Source: Panopea generosa (lineage: Eukaryota > Mollusca > Bivalvia > Adapedonta > Hiatellidae). Taken from it: 64,000 bases of DNA. The stretch covers positions 8,272,007 to 8,336,006 of the forward strand of contig CM055897.1 in assembly GCA_029582155.1 (NCBI GenBank). Direction: 5' to 3'. Position 1 is the first letter of the stretch. The number at the start of each line of letters is the position of its first letter. The notes below the pieces were generated by a model. The model saw only the letters and a list, made by a program, of their open reading frames with translations, did not search any database and was not told the DNA's origin. The position numbers and the translations under genes are program-made. Below, one piece after another: positions 31,523 to 46,700 of this stretch.

Positions 31523-31782
31523 TCAATATGTTGGAAAGTCAGGGTCCACAGTTCTTGCCCAGGCATGTAAACCACCAGTGATATCCTGAACAGTGATTTC
31601 ACTGTCTTCTAATCTTTGTTTTATTTTTTGCACAGCCAGCTGCGAATCATTGCCTCTCCGACACACACATATCACAGGTACGTCACTTTGTTTACCATTG
31701 TGGATGGTGTTAGCCAGGGAAGTAGCTTTGTCCACTATCTCTTCTATAGATTTATCTTTATGCACTTCACCTATTGGGATAT
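31523..31782 (-). CDS. MOCS3 exon 12 (rhodanese active site, stop)
   Basis: Begins [12 protein letters not shown] across the junction. Carries [18 protein letters not shown], with the catalytic cysteine in the CRRGNDS loop, and ends [19 protein letters not shown] followed by TGA. Confidence 0.95.
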
Positions 31783-34700
31783 CTTAAGTTAGGTTAAGAA
31801 AATTTATCAAACATCTGAAGATCTATATCAACTTCCAATGATGTGTCTTGGAACCTATTTCATAGTAAAGCATGGATTTCTTTACATGGCTTTCAGTCGA
31901 CCCCAAATAAATAGGGAATTCCATGTTAGTGTCTGATATAATCATCTTCATCAAGTGAGGCTTAGAAAAAACCATGACGAGGCTCTGCCTAGTTTTTGTT
32001 TATTTTCGTGCGGAACCTGATGAAGATGAGAATATAAGACACTAACATGGTATTCTCTTTATCATGTCAATATTTCTAATTCGTCTTTTTTATGAAACTG
32101 AAAATCAGCTTTAAACTTTTGTTATAGCCTGTAGAGTTTCTGTTCAGGATTTTATCATAACAATGCATTTATTTCTGTTGATAAACTGCCTGCCTGATAA
32201 ACATAGGTTTATCACATCAATGCAAGTTTATCAGGTACATGACATCATGTATAATCATGGAAGGAATATCTTCAGCAGGTTTGGCACGAAAAAAGCATGG
32301 ACATGGCAGAGCCTCATCCTGCTCCTTTTTTTTAAGCCTCACCTGATAAATTGATAATATGAGACACTAACATGGTATTCTCTATATACATAATAACGTC
32401 TAGTGCCTGATAAACTTGCATTGACATGACAAACCTATGTTTATCAGCAGAAATAAATGCATTGGCATAACAAAAGAGTATTGAAATAGCAAAGCAAAGT
32501 TTGCCTAACAGAATTAGTTTTTAATATGTAGTAATCTTCAAGGAATGTTATTATAAAATACAAAGAATTTTTTCCCCATCTTTAAATGACAGACACAAGT
32601 AAATAAAGCAATCTTTATATAAAGTTCCTAGTAAAATTTAAGCATGGTTTTTAAGACATTTTCTGAGAAAGTGCCACAAACTGACAATGTAAAATGATTA
32701 TAAATAACCCAATGTCACCTAAAAAACTTGTTTGCCATTTGGCCAGCAGAGCTAAACATTTATAAGTGGCAACTGCAATTGGTGAGAAAGAAACTATCTA
32801 AATACATATTTATGCAACAGAATACTTGTACAGGGTCGAGTTACACTAAACATCTGAATTTGAGATTTTCCTCAACTGTAACTTTTCTCAAAATGATTAC
32901 TTGGAACTCATAACACATCAAATGACCACACAGAATTTAAGTCAGAACAAATCTTTACTGGTCTGTATAGGATAACATATAAAATGATCAATATAAATCA
33001 AGTTATAGCATTTAAAATATATAAGATGAGGAAAATCTCAACTTGAGATGTATAGTAAAACTGGGGCCAGGTATCTGCTTTATCGATTGCATTCCTTCCC
33101 CAGTGTCTCAATTGCAATAAAACATATCAGATAGACAGGAGTTTGGAAGATCTTTTTTATGAAGTATAATGTCTGCTTTATTGTGACAATGTTATAGGAT
33201 ACTGATGTAGTCTGTGGGCAGATGACAAATCTCAGTTTCCACAGGCTGTCTCACGTCTACCAGAATGTGGGGAGTCTTGCTGTCTACCATACATTTGAAT
33301 TTCTGGAAAACAACAGAGAATTTATGTTAAACAAGTAAATTTGAATTTGAATATTTATCATCATTTTATGCCATTGAGGGCTAACAGACGTTCATAAATA
33401 ACTATTGAAAATGTAATTCTATGCACACTAAAATTTACTTCATGAACTTCTGGGAAACAACAGAGTTTATTTTAAACAAATAACTACTGAACATATATAA
33501 TCCAATGTACACTAAAACTTCTGGAAAACAACAGAGACTTTATTTTTGGAACATGCTATTCAATGTACAGTGAAGTAATTTTTATTCATCAATTACAATC
33601 ACGTATTAAATAACAAAACAGCGAACTAATACTGTCAACTGAAATGAGACTGTCAACCAGCCACTTTTATACTTTTAATATATTCGTCAAAATAGGGAGT
33701 GGCGCTATTAACAGACAAGTCTGTATTTTTTCATAGCCTTGATGGTCTTTCTTATTCAAATCCAAATTTTAAGGAAATTGCTATGATACTTTTTGAGAAA
33801 ATATGTCAAATATCAGGTACACAAATGTCAGGAGGTGGTTAGTTGTTCTGTTCAGTAGAAGTTCAAGGTTTTAATTTGGACCATCGCTAAATAAAAGTTT
33901 AACTGCTGAAACAAACCATATTATATATTATCTCATGTCAAATTTATAACCAGAGTCAGAAATATACAAAATGTTGTAAATCAGTCCAGTATGCAGTACT
34001 TCATTATGTATTATAGAACATTAGAAAACAATAAACGAAGATAATCATTTTTTTGGCCAATTTTGCATACATTTGCTATGCCAATAAAGTATTAAAAGAT
34101 AATGTTGATAATTTCACAAGACGTAGTATACAAAGATTAAAACTCCCATGGTTGAAAAAGGAAATAGTGCTTTTTTTTAATTTTCACACACAAACAAAAA
34201 TACACAGGCCATTGTACCGCATATAAGTTTAAATGAAAATTGTATGTGGCATTATTTCCTATTAACAACAAAGGTCATTAACTAACATATACTTTATGTT
34301 TGGGCCATTTGGACATCTGCCATTGCCTACAACTCTGCCAATATGTCAATTTGACTGGATATGGTTCAAAAGTTTTAACAATAACATTTTTATCTTAAAG
34401 TAATACACAGAGTAGCAAATCAAAGAAATATTAATCATATAAAAAATATCACTATAAACTAAATGCTATTTCTCTCTCATCCCCGGTAGACATCACATTT
34501 GCTGATATATCACTGGGGAGAATATAGAGGTTATTCAACTTGTTTTCCAATACTGAAAGATAATTAACCAGTTATTCATGAATGTGGTGTTGGGGAGTTG
34601 TGTCATGAATCATGAATAGATTCGCAGGGATATAAATTTGCAATATGGTTATAAACTGTAAACAAGTTATTGCAAAGTCATACATTTATGAGATCTGAAT

Positions 34701-37700
34701 GTCAAATTTAATTTTTTTTTTTTAAGATTTTCTGTGCAATCTTTCTACTTCTCAATATAAATTACAAATCTGTTATTTTTAAATTAATCAATTAAACTAA
34801 AATGATATCCAATTTTAGGTTTGTTATGATTGTAAGTTGCACTTAGGGCTACGTGTTTACTACAGGTACGCTACAAAAACAAAATGTGGAGCGCGTGGTC
34901 CAGTGGTAGAGCACCGAACCCATGTTTGAGGGTTGTGGTTTCAATCTTCCACCACAGCTATGTGTGGGGTCCTTGAGTAAGACACTTTTTCCGCAAATGC
35001 TTAGTACTGGTTCTAACCAGGAAGACTTCGAGATTTATTTAAGTTGTAAAAACTTGTTTCACAAAGTAAAATAACTAAGTTTAAACAAAGCAAATAATGA
35101 CTGTTTTCATTTCCATTGTGTTGCAGTATATTTAATGTCATTTTACCCTTCGTGGAAAGCAGAATTATGTTAGCATAGATATTTTTTATCTGTTTATTTA
35201 GTTGTGTAAAACAGTAATATGTAGCATGCAGAGCCAGAGATTTTAACAAGAGCACCGCAAGCGGGTGCAGAGGCTCGTCTTTTTTTCCAAATCTATATAC
35301 GTAGGTCAAAATCAGAAATGTAAACTTTTTAATTTTGATGGTGATTAGTTGAAAAAATCAATACCATTACTGAAAAAATAAAACAGATTTAAAAAAAAAA
35401 TAAAAAAAAATAGAGATGTCGAAGAACTACGTTAACTCGACTATTCTAGCCTTGTCGATCAAAAAACAGTATATTATAATGTACTATCAGAAAAACAGAT
35501 ATATCTGTATGAATGAAACCATCTTTCATATTAGCAAAATAGTAGACACATGTATATGCAAGTAGGGCTATTAGGGCAGAATATACACTATGTCTTTGTC
35601 TGGCTAAGGCAAGCTAGCCAGTACTTAAGCTGAAATGTATTTAATTTGATTTTAAAATCTGGGTGCAGATGTGGGGGTGTATGTAGGGTGAGGGTCTTTG
35701 GGTCGGTAACAAAGTTAAATGGGGCAGAGTATTTGATTCAATACAAAACAAAATCAAAAATGGGCATTGATAGTTGGTAGTGGGGTTGGGGTGAGGGTCT
35801 TTGGATTGGTAACAAAGTTGAAATGGGACAGAGTATTTGATTCAATGCAAAACAAAATTCAAAAAAAATAAATAATGGGCATTGATGCGGGTACGGGGGT
35901 TGGGGTGAGGGTCTTTCAGTTGGTAACAAAGTTGAAATGGGGCAGAGTATTTGATTTAATGCAAAACAAATTTAAAATAAAAAAAACAAGAAATGTCACT
36001 GTTTAGTGTCACATGCCCCCCAAATGGTCTGTGAAAAATAAAAATATATGATATTATAGGAAGCGATGTATCCATGAATATCAAGAGTAATGGACTAATG
36101 TTTCAGACTAAACATGAAATTTCGAATTTTTTTTTATAAACTAAAGCATGACCTTGACCTTTGTGTAACCTTGACTTTGACATCTGATGTAATGGTCTGG
36201 GTATTTCAACAGTTAAATGCAGGTTAAACATTATCATGACATGCTGATCACTTGTGTCAAGCTATTTTAAAATCCCTAAATGTAAGTTACAGATCAATTG
36301 TTGATCAATTGATAAATTAAGCCAAGTGTTTTTGAAATCCATCCATGTATGAAAAAGTGAAAGGATAGACTTGATATCTTAAACAGATTCAAAGTGTTGT
36401 CATACATACTCAAATTGTGACCGTGTCTAGGTTTTACTTATGATATGTCGTCATGTCATCTTGATAAATTGAGCCAAGTTAAAGACAAAGTCACAGTCCA
36501 GACACATAATATCAAATATATTGAAAGTGTGACCTTGACCTTTGAGGAAAGGTTCTTGGTCTTACATGAGACACTTAATTATGTCATGTTTATCAACTGA
36601 GCCAAGTGTTTTTAAAACATATCCATAGATGATAAAGTTATAGATCGGTCAAGAAATCTCACACAGACTGAAAGTGATGTCAAACGAACTCAAAGTGTGA
36701 CCTTGACCTTTGAGGTACGCATGTGGGTCTTATATGTGACACTTTGTAATGTCATGCTGATGAATTGAGCCAAGTGTTTTTGAAATTTATCCTTAGGTGA
36801 CAAAGTTTCAGACCGGACACGAAATCTCACACAAACTTAAAGTGTCATCAACCAAAGTTAAATTGTGACCTTGACCTTTGAAGTGGGATTCTGGGTGTAA
36901 CATGCAACACATCATCATGTCATGTTGGTCATTTGTAGCTAGTATTAACAAATCCATCTATGCATGACAAAGTTACAGGCCAGACACGAAATCTCAAACA
37001 GACTGAAAGTGTTGTCAAACAAACTCAAAGTGTGACCTTGACCTTTGAGGTATGGGTATGGGTCTGACTCGCGACACGTTGTCATGTTATGTTGATCATT
37101 TGTAGCAAGTATTTAAACAAGAGTTGTCAGAAGACAACAAAGCTCGCCGATGGGATAAAACTCACCAGCAATGCAAAGACTGAGATTGGAGGCAAACACC
37201 AAAACTAAAACGCATGTAAACGCAAAAGTTTAACCTGGGTGTGTACAGACGAAAAATTAAGTCTTAAAGGGCCATACCTCTGCCAAAATGCAACCCAGTG
37301 TTATGGTTCTTGTCTCTGTGTGTTTCAATGATGATGGTGAACACACATGCAAAGTTTAATTCATATGCAATGAGTGATTGTATAGATAGATATCTTACGT
37401 GATAAAAAACTTTAACCTTAAAAATTAAGTAAAAAAAAGGCCATAACTGTGCCAAAAAGCAACCCAAAGTTATGGTTTTTGTCTCTGTGTGTTTCAATGA
37501 TGATGGTGAACACACATGCAAAGTTTCATTCATATCCAATGAGTGGTTGCATAGATATCTTACCTGATAAAAAACTTTAACATGAAAAATTAAGTTGAAA
37601 AAGGGCCATAACTGTGCCAAATGCAACCCAGAGTTATGGTTCTTATCTCTGTGTGTTCCACTGATGATGGTAAACACACATATGAAGGTTCATTCACATC

Positions 37701-40700
37701 CAATGAGTGGTTGCATAGTTATCTTAAACTTAAACGCAACTACTCAAAGTTTAACCAGGGTGTCTAAGTCCAAAAAGGGCAATAACTGTGCCAACTGCAA
37801 TCCAGAGTTATGGTTCTTGTCTCTGTGTGTTCCATTGATGATGGTGAACACACATGGGAAGTTTCATTCACATCCAAAGAGTGGTTGCATAGATATTTTA
37901 AACTTAAACGCAACTAAATGCAAAGTTTAACCTAGTGTTTATGTCCAAAAAGGGCCATAACCCTGCCAAAATGCAATCCAGAGTTATGGTTCTTATGTCT
38001 GTGTGTTCCATTGATGATGGTGAACACACATGCAAAGTTTCATTGACATCCAATGAGTGGTTGCATAGATAACTGAAATGCAAAAGTTTAACCTGGGTGT
38101 CTACAGACGACGCCGACGACGCCGGGGTCATGACAACAGCTCTCCTCTTCCTATGAGCTAAAAACCCATCTATACATGACAAAGTCACAGACCAGACACG
38201 AAATCTCACACAAACTCAAAGTGTTGTCAAACAAACTCAAATTGTGAACTTGACCTTTGAGGTACAGGTGTGGGTCTTACTAGCAACATGTCATGATGTT
38301 ATGTTGATCATTTGTAGCAAGTATCATTAAAATTCATCTATGCATGACAAAGTTACAGGCCGGACATGAAATATCACACAAACACAAAGTGAATTCAATC
38401 AAACTCAAATTGTGACCTTGATCTTTGAGGTAAGGGTGTGGGTCTTACTCCCGACACGTTGTCATGTTATATTGATCATTTTTAGCAAGTATTTATAAAA
38501 TCCATCAATGCATGACAAAGTTACAGGCTGAACACGAAATCTCACACAAACTCGAAGTGTTATCAAACAAACTCAAATAGTGACCTTGACCTTTGAGGTA
38601 CGGGTGTGGGTCTTACTTGCGACATGTCGTCATGTTATGTTGATCATTTGTAGCAAGTATCATAAAAATCCATCTATGCATGACAAAGTTACAGGCCCGA
38701 CACAAAATCTCACACAAATTCGAAATGTTGACAAATAAATTCAAATACAGTAGTGACCATGACATCTGAGGTACGGGTGTGGGTCTTACTCATGACACTC
38801 GTCATGTTATGTTGATCATTTGTAGTAAGTATCATAAAACTCCATCAATGCATGACAAAGTTACAGGCTGGACAAGAAATCTCACATAGACTCAAAGTGT
38901 ATTCAAACAAACACAAATTGTGACCTTGATCTTTGAGGTATGGCTGTGGGTCTTTCTCACGACACTTCGTCATGTTATGTTGATCATTTGTAGCAAATAT
39001 CAACAAAATCCATCTATGCATGACAAAGATACAGGCCGGACATGAAATACAGGATGGAAGGATGGATGGAAGAACAGGTGGAAGGACAGAAGGATGGACA
39101 GACACTGTGATAACTATATGCCACCCCAAAAATTTTTTTTGGGGGGGGTGGGGGGGGGCATAAAAATATGGGTAGCAGGGTGGGGGTCTTGGTTGGGCTG
39201 AGGCAGAAAAGTCTATTTAATAAGTCAAGGTCAGTGATGTAAACTTTTAAAATAAAAGCTTTGAAATAAATTCAAACCTGAGCTAAACAAAAAACTTTAA
39301 CCTAAGGTTTTAAAGCCCAAAGTATGGAAGTTTATGTAACTTAGCTACATACATTGTTTCTACATCATAATATAAATGTGTTTATGAAGTTTAGTCACTG
39401 TAACATGAGTTGTTTGTTCATAAACAGAGAAAAGGCTGAGCTAAACATAAATCTTTAACCAGCGGACGACGACGTCGATGACGTTGACGACGCCAGGGTC
39501 ATGACAATAGCTCTTCGTTTACAAAAAGACAAGCTAAAATTTAATTTCAGTGATTTAACTCAGTTTGCATCTGATTAAAATAATTTAATTATTTATTACG
39601 AATCGATTGTGAAACAAGTTATTACAACTTTGATAAATCATGCTTAAAATTTCCTGAGTAGAATAAGTACTAAGCATATCTTGCTCAAGGACACCACATA
39701 TAGCAGTGGTGGAGGATCGAACCCATGACCCCTAACCCCCGGATATCTACTACACACTCAACATATGTATAAATGTCACTGGCTATACCAAGTCACTGGG
39801 AAAAACAATTGTTTCTTGTAAACTAGTGTTTATATAATATACTTATAATCCTGCCATAAATATGCTAGACTCACCTTTACAGTTATTCTTTGATTTGTTT
39901 CTAAAACATTTATACTTTTATCCTGAAAATAACAAACAGTTATACATAAATTTGTATTTGACAGATTACATCAAACAAAACCAGAAGAGTTACTTCTATA
40001 AGAACTATATTTATATATATATACTGTTCTTTATATATACGACTTTTACTACAATAACTACCACCAATAAATGAAGGTAGCAGTTTGGAGATATTTGAAA
40101 CTTGGACTCAAAAGAAACTTCTATATATATATATATATATGTATATATGGGGAATCTGACATAAAATCTGGTTTAATAATTTACATTTTTGACACAAACG
40201 CTCGTATTTTGAAAATACCACTAATACCAATGTTCATCTTCCTATACTTGGCAATGTATAGTTTTATGAGTGCAATTTTTCTTGTGACAAAATGTATAAG
40301 GTTAATATTTCGATTTGTAGTTAAAAATAATTATATTTTACCTATTTTGGGTCTATCACATAATTTGACATCTTTGTATCTTGGAATGCACCCCTTGTTT
40401 ACAAATGGGTTCTTTTCCTATGTTTCCTAGTACAAAATGCCATTCAAGGAGGTTCACAAGTCATCAATTACATTTTAGATAATGGTCTGAGTGGTCTAAG
40501 GCGCCGTCTCAAGATCACTTACTTCTCACCGCTATGGTCATAGGTTTGAGTCATGCTCACTCCAAAATCTTTATGTGAGAAAGTTTCCAGTTACTTGCAG
40601 AAGGTTGTTGGTTCTACTCTGTCTGAATCAGTCTCAGATCTTCCTCCACAAGTAAAACTGAATATGCCATATATAAAATGTGTTGAAACATTTTAGATAA

Positions 40701-43700
40701 AGAAAAATAAGAACTGTCCACTGCTTGTTTAAAAAATTAATGGATTGAAGCTTGAATTCCAAATCAATAGGACTATAAATAATTAATTGATTTTATCACA
40801 TAATTTACGGTACAGGAGTGTAATAAACCCATGACATATTTTTGATATTATCCTAGTGTAATATCACTTCTGATTCATCGCTCAGTGTATAACTCAACTC
40901 TCATTGGTAAATTGCCAAAGGACTTTCCGACTTGCCCGATATATAAATGACGTTGATCTGTCATGGTTAAATGGCGTTATTTTAAGATGTTACATCATCG
41001 ATGACTCACGGATATTCATATGTCCGATTTTCTTTTGTTCCTTATAGAGGTAATCTACTGAATTAATGGTTAATGTAATTATTTCCTGAGTTCTGTGATG
41101 GAACATATCTTACATTCATTCTCATTTATATTTGAATTTTATCAAACTCGTTAGAAAAATGATATAATGCTCGGCAAAGCTTGTTTAATAAATTCAATAA
41201 TAAATAAGCACTCATGTAAGATCCTCTATAAATCAAGATGTTTCCACTATTTACTAGACTGATACCTATTGCCATTTTAAGATAGTTCCCCCCAAACTAA
41301 GATTCCAATTCACTATACTCCCTCTTTCTTTCAGAAAAACGTGACAATGTTGCTTTAAAAGAATAGCAGAAATACTCAATGACAATGTTGCTTTAAAAAT
41401 AATAGCAGAAATACTCAATGACAATGTTGCTTTAAAAGAATAGCAGAAATACTCAATGACAATGTTGCTTTAAAAGAATAGCAGAAATACTCAATGACAA
41501 TGTTGCTTTAAAGATAATAGCAGAAATACTCAATGACAATGTTGCTTTAAAAATAATAGCAGAAATATTCAATGACAATGTTGCTTTAAAGATAATAGCA
41601 GAAATACTCAAAGACAATGTTGCTTTAAAAATAATAGCAGAAATACTCAATGACAATGTTGCTTTAAAAATAATAGCAGAAATAGTCAATGACAATGTTG
41701 CTTTAAAAATAATAGCAGAAATACTCAATGACAATGTTGATTTAAAAATAATAGCAGAAATACTCAATGACAATGTTGCTTTAAATATAATAGCAGAAAT
41801 ACTCAATGACAATGTTGCTTTAACCCTACTTCATATAGACGCCTTTGGACACCTAATATAGAAGGCTTTTGAACTATTGGGTGAATTATATTTATATTAA
41901 CTGACAGAGTAGAAAAAAGTGCAGGAATTGTTCAGATTGCTTGTCTAGCAGTTTAACTATTACAAAGTTTTCAGTAATTTGAAAGGCATCGGCTCGAGTT
42001 TTGGGATCAAACCCGCAACCTCTGACATGAGCAGTCAACACTCTAGCCACTACACTATTGCCCCACTTCAGAAATAAACAGAAGTAGAATACAAAGTAAC
42101 TGTACAGGAGACAAGATTTTTGCTGTTTCATTTGCCGACTCAGGCTTACACAGACAACATTTTAATTACAATATAATGGTGCTAAATAAATAATAAATAA
42201 GAATTGTTGGTATAAACATTTTAAAAATAAATATATAAATGCACCTGACTGTAACAAGCACAGTTTACTCCCTTTGAAGTTAATTTACTTGGCACATGGT
42301 TAATTAACTTATCTTGAATGTTCAACAAATAAACGTGTATCATTTAATACTTTTTTTAAATAAGGTTTAGTTCCATATTCATTAATATATCCAGTTTTAT
42401 AAGTGGAGGAAGACCTAAGAATGGATCTGAATACAACCACTGTCCTTCAGCAGGCAACTGGCATACTTTTCAAAATATTGTTAATTGGTTGAGCAGGATT
42501 TGAGTCTATGACTTTAGTGTTGAGAGGGAAGTGATCTTGAGGCGTGTCTTAGACAACTTGGCAATGGAGGACCCTCTGTGTTTAATACTAATTATTGTCT
42601 TGAAAGCTGTAAATATTGTATAGATTTTAATTTCAAAAAAAAACATTTGGTTACACAAAATAGTTATCAAGATGTACACAGTAAGATAATACAACTCACC
42701 TTATCAGAAGCTCTAGCCCCACAGAATTGTTCATAATCAATCAAGCCTGTAATTGAAGGGTTGTCCCCACATACAGGACATTTAGGTTGTCTGCCCCGGA
42801 GACGTATTGTTCGAAACGTTCCGTCAAGACCATCAAACATCAACAGTTTCTGAGAGAAGGACGCTATTGTAGGTTAAGGATTTGCATGTTGGATTCGTGA
42901 TTCACAATTCATTTAAATATAATTGTAAATCAGTGGAATTATTTTGGATACAATTTACATCCACATTTTGTTATTTAACAGATTTTTTTTATTGTTCATA
43001 TATCAAACAAATAGATTCAAATACTGTGGATTCTTTTCAATAAATTTCACATCTTTATTTTTATCAATAGTTTTCGCATCTTTATTTCCATCACTTACAT
43101 AAAAGGATACTGTCCAACCCGGATGCCAGCTTGATAGCCTCTAGAGCTTGAAGACTTCCAATAATCCCAGGAACTGTAATAGAGCACCACATCTAGCTTA
43201 ATATAATAAACAAAAAGTACTAGAAGTTCATGACCTTGATGCACTCTCCTGATAGAATATGATTGGACTTTGACTGCCAGATAGAAATAAGCTATGGATT
43301 ATGTATAGTTCAATGGGTTTAACACCATTTTCAACATATTTAAAGTCATATATGGCATATATCTAGTTTTATTGGTGGAGGAAGAACTCAGAATGAATCT
43401 TAGTAGAACCACTGTTCATCCCCAAGTAACTGGCAAACTTTCTCACATAAAGTTTTTGGAGTGAGCAGAACTCGAACCTATGACCTTAGCTGTAAGAGGT
43501 AAGTGATCTTGAGACAGCACCCTAGACAGCTCGGTCACCAATAAAACATCAGTAAATGGCAAATGATACTTTTTAAATCTATTTAGTTGTAGTGGCCATT
43601 GGATTCTAGACCATGCAGATATTTCTTTAGGACCATTTAAGCATTATATACAAAATTCCTGTAAGATATCATGAAAAATGAACCAGTAGTTTTGAAGGAT

Positions 43701-46700
43701 TAGAACTCACAAAAAATGTTTATTGACAGACAAACAGATAAACATCGGAAAATGCACCAACGCATATAAATTATATTCTGAACATAAAACAAGGGAACTG
43801 TGTTGGGTATGGTACTATAAGAATCATTCTCTGGCAGAAAACTCCGTATCAGTGGATAATGTTTGGATGGTAGCAAGGCTCAGTGAAGTTACCATCAAAA
43901 CAAGTTATCCCCTGATATATATTCCAAGGGTCGAATGTTCAGTGACTGAAAAAAGAAAGTGTGAAAGATTCTTCTTTAGTTCTTAGCTAACTTTTTTATT
44001 TTACATGGATTAAGAAACAAGATATCACAACTTAGACAAATCTCGATCGAATTCTTACTGGATAGAACCAGAAATAATCATAAAAATTATGCAGATACAG
44101 TGTCTTGCCCAAGGACACTACACATGGTCTTGGAGGAGTATTTTGTATGTCAAGCACATTGAATAATTATTTTATTATCTATTGTACATCCCCTCGTACA
44201 TTTATACCAACATCAATGATGTTTAAAATAATTAGTCTCAAAATATAATTTAACTGACCTGGCCCCAGTTTCACTTATCATCTCAAGTTGAGATTTTCCT
44301 CACATCATTTATATTGATCATTTTTAATGATTTTTATTCTTTACTAATGAGTAACGGTTTGTTCCAACTTCCATTCTGTGTTGTCATTTATATGTTATGA
44401 GGTGAATTATCATTAAGTGTAACTGAAATTTTTGACTTAAGGACATCCTCATCTTGAGATGTTTAATGAAGTCATCCCTAGCATTATCTTTACAGAAGCA
44501 ACTTCAGATGAAACGTATAATACTCATTACTGGGTATTTGCAAACCTGGTAACTCTGATGCTTACAAACCTAGTAATTGCTTTGTTGTATGTGGAATGTT
44601 TAAGCCTGAATTACTTTGTTTTATTACATTTTTAGTCAGGCCTGGTTAGATTAGTCGGTAGCACCTATGACTAACAATCCAGGGGTCGAAGTTTGAATCT
44701 CTGTCCAGTCACAGTATCCGTGATAATTGATATACAACACTGCATCTCATTATTATTGTCTCTCATCACTGATTCAAATCATTAGTGGAAAAGTTGTCAG
44801 TTATTTGCAGAGATAGGTGTGCATGAGTACAGGCTAACCTTCCAGGATCCCAGGAAGCAGTGGTTCTTTTAACTCATCGTTTTTTAGCCCATGATGCTTA
44901 ATATTCAATCAATCAGTCAATAAATCAATACATATCTAATACAATGTTACATTTCAGTATTTTGGAAATTGTGGCAGGGCCAGTGGAACTTCCTTTAGTT
45001 AACAATTCATTCGTTGGTCAAGGCAATAAAATGTAATATAACTACAAATCTTAACAATAGAGTTCATCCTTAGGTTCAGTTGCCTGTAAATCATACCCCA
45101 TCCCCTAATTCTTGTTTTAAGAAAATATCCCCAATTGAAAATGAAGGGAAGAAATATTTTTAGGCATTATTATCGAAATTAAAAAAAAAATAATGGTTGA
45201 AAAGAAGAGTTTCATATGTGAAATTGTTTACCGTCACTAATCTGAATCATACACGCTAAAATACTGTTTCATGAAAAACAATTTATTCTGTTCATTACAG
45301 AATATATTCTTTACCACTTCCAATTTTAAAGTCTTTACAAAGAAAAAACAATGATTGACTTACTGACTCCAACTACGCCACCATCTGAACAATTAGTGAC
45401 TGTTTCTGGGGGTGGAGGTTTGGGGTAGAGACATCTATAACAGGGGCCACTGTTGTGATTATATATGGTCAGCTGTAATGTACAGTAGTTATACAAGTGA
45501 CAAAACAGGGGCCATCCTTGTGGTTAAATATGGTCAGCTGTTATGTACAGCAGTTACACAAGTGACAAAACAGGGACCATCATTGTGGTTACATATGGTC
45601 AGCTGTAATGTACAGAAGTTATACAGGTGACAAAACAGGAGCCATCATTGTGGTTATATATGATCAGCTGTAATGTACAGTAGTTATACAAGTGACAAAA
45701 CAGGGGCCACTGTTGTGATTATATATGGTCAACTGTAATGTACAATAGTTATACAAGTGACAAAACAGGGGACACATTTGTGGTTATATATGGCCAGTTG
45801 TAATGTACAGTGGTTAAACAAATGACAAAACAGGGGCCACCTTTGTGGTTATATATGGTAAGCTGTAATATACAGTAGTTATACAAGTAACAAAACAGGG
45901 GCACTGTTGTGGTTATATATGATCAGCTGTAATGTACAGTAGTTAAACAAGAAAACTAAACTGGGGCCACCATTGTGGTTATATATGGTTAGCTGTAATG
46001 TACAACAGTTATAAAAGTGACAAGACAGGGACCATCATTGTGGTTATATATGGTCAGCTGTAATGTACAGTAGTTATACAAGTGACAAAACAGGGGCCAT
46101 CATTGTGGTTATATATGATCAGCTGTAATGTACAGAAGTTTTACAAGTGACCAAACAGGGGCCATCATTGTGGTTATATATGGTTAGCTGTAAAGTACAA
46201 CAGTTATAAAAGTGACAAGACAGGGGCCATCATTGTGGTTATATATGGTCAGCTGTTATGTACAGTAGTTATACAAGTGATAAAACAGCGGCCATCATTG
46301 TGGTTATATATGGTCAGCTATAATGTACAGTAGTTATACAAGTGACCAAACAGGGGCCATCGTTTTGGTTATATATGGTCAGCTGTAATGTACAACAGTT
46401 ATAAAAGTGACAAGACGGCCCATCGTTGTGGTTATATATGGTCAGCTGTAATGTACAGTAGTTATACAAGTGACAAAACAGGGGCCATCATTGTGGTTAA
46501 ATATGGTCAGCTGTAATGTACAGTAGTTATACAAGTGACAAAGAAGGGGCCACATTTGTGGTTATTTATGATCAGCTGTTATGTGCAGTAGTTATACAAG
46601 TGACAAAACAGTGGCCATAGTTGTGGTTAAATATGGTCAGCTGTAATGTACAGTAGTTATACAACTAACAAAACAGGGGCCACTATTGTGGTTATATATG

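Larger units (their letters stand above)
31783..33202 (-). other. MOCS3 intron 11, U12-type
   Basis: Starts gtatcctataac and ends tttttcttaacctaacttaag-like. The stretch TTTTCTTAAC (31793-31802) matches the U12 branch consensus TTCCTTAAC with one change, and its branch adenosine is about 11 nt from the 3' splice site. Phase 1. Confidence 0.85.
35245..39539 (+). mobile_element. AACAAGA-hairpin element A (outermost of three nested)
   Basis: 5' end AACAAGAGCACCGC, where 'gcaccgcaagcgggtgc' forms a short hairpin, followed by 'aggctcgtc'. 3' end 'gggtcatgacaatagctctt' then 'acaagctaaaa'. The body includes three ~110-bp units with 'ggggcagagtatttgattca' (35655-35975). Elements B and C are inserted in it. 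MOCS3 intron 10. Confidence 0.7.

Noticed and set aside
34459-34556. Exon-like segment on the minus strand (acceptor ctttcag, reading [13 protein letters not shown])
   Set aside because: The phase-0 frame needed by the MOCS3 junction hits a stop at once and no donor follows. The missing linker is supplied cleanly by 39875-39922.
37264-38209. Long open frames on both strands (e.g. 137 and 111 codons)
   Set aside because: They follow the ~166-bp tandem core of element C and repeat with it.
43091-43110. Alternative U2-like donor gtaagtga for MOCS3 exon 8
   Set aside because: It would add four residues absent from the family and pair a U2 donor with a perfect U12 branch site. The gtatcctt donor fits both.
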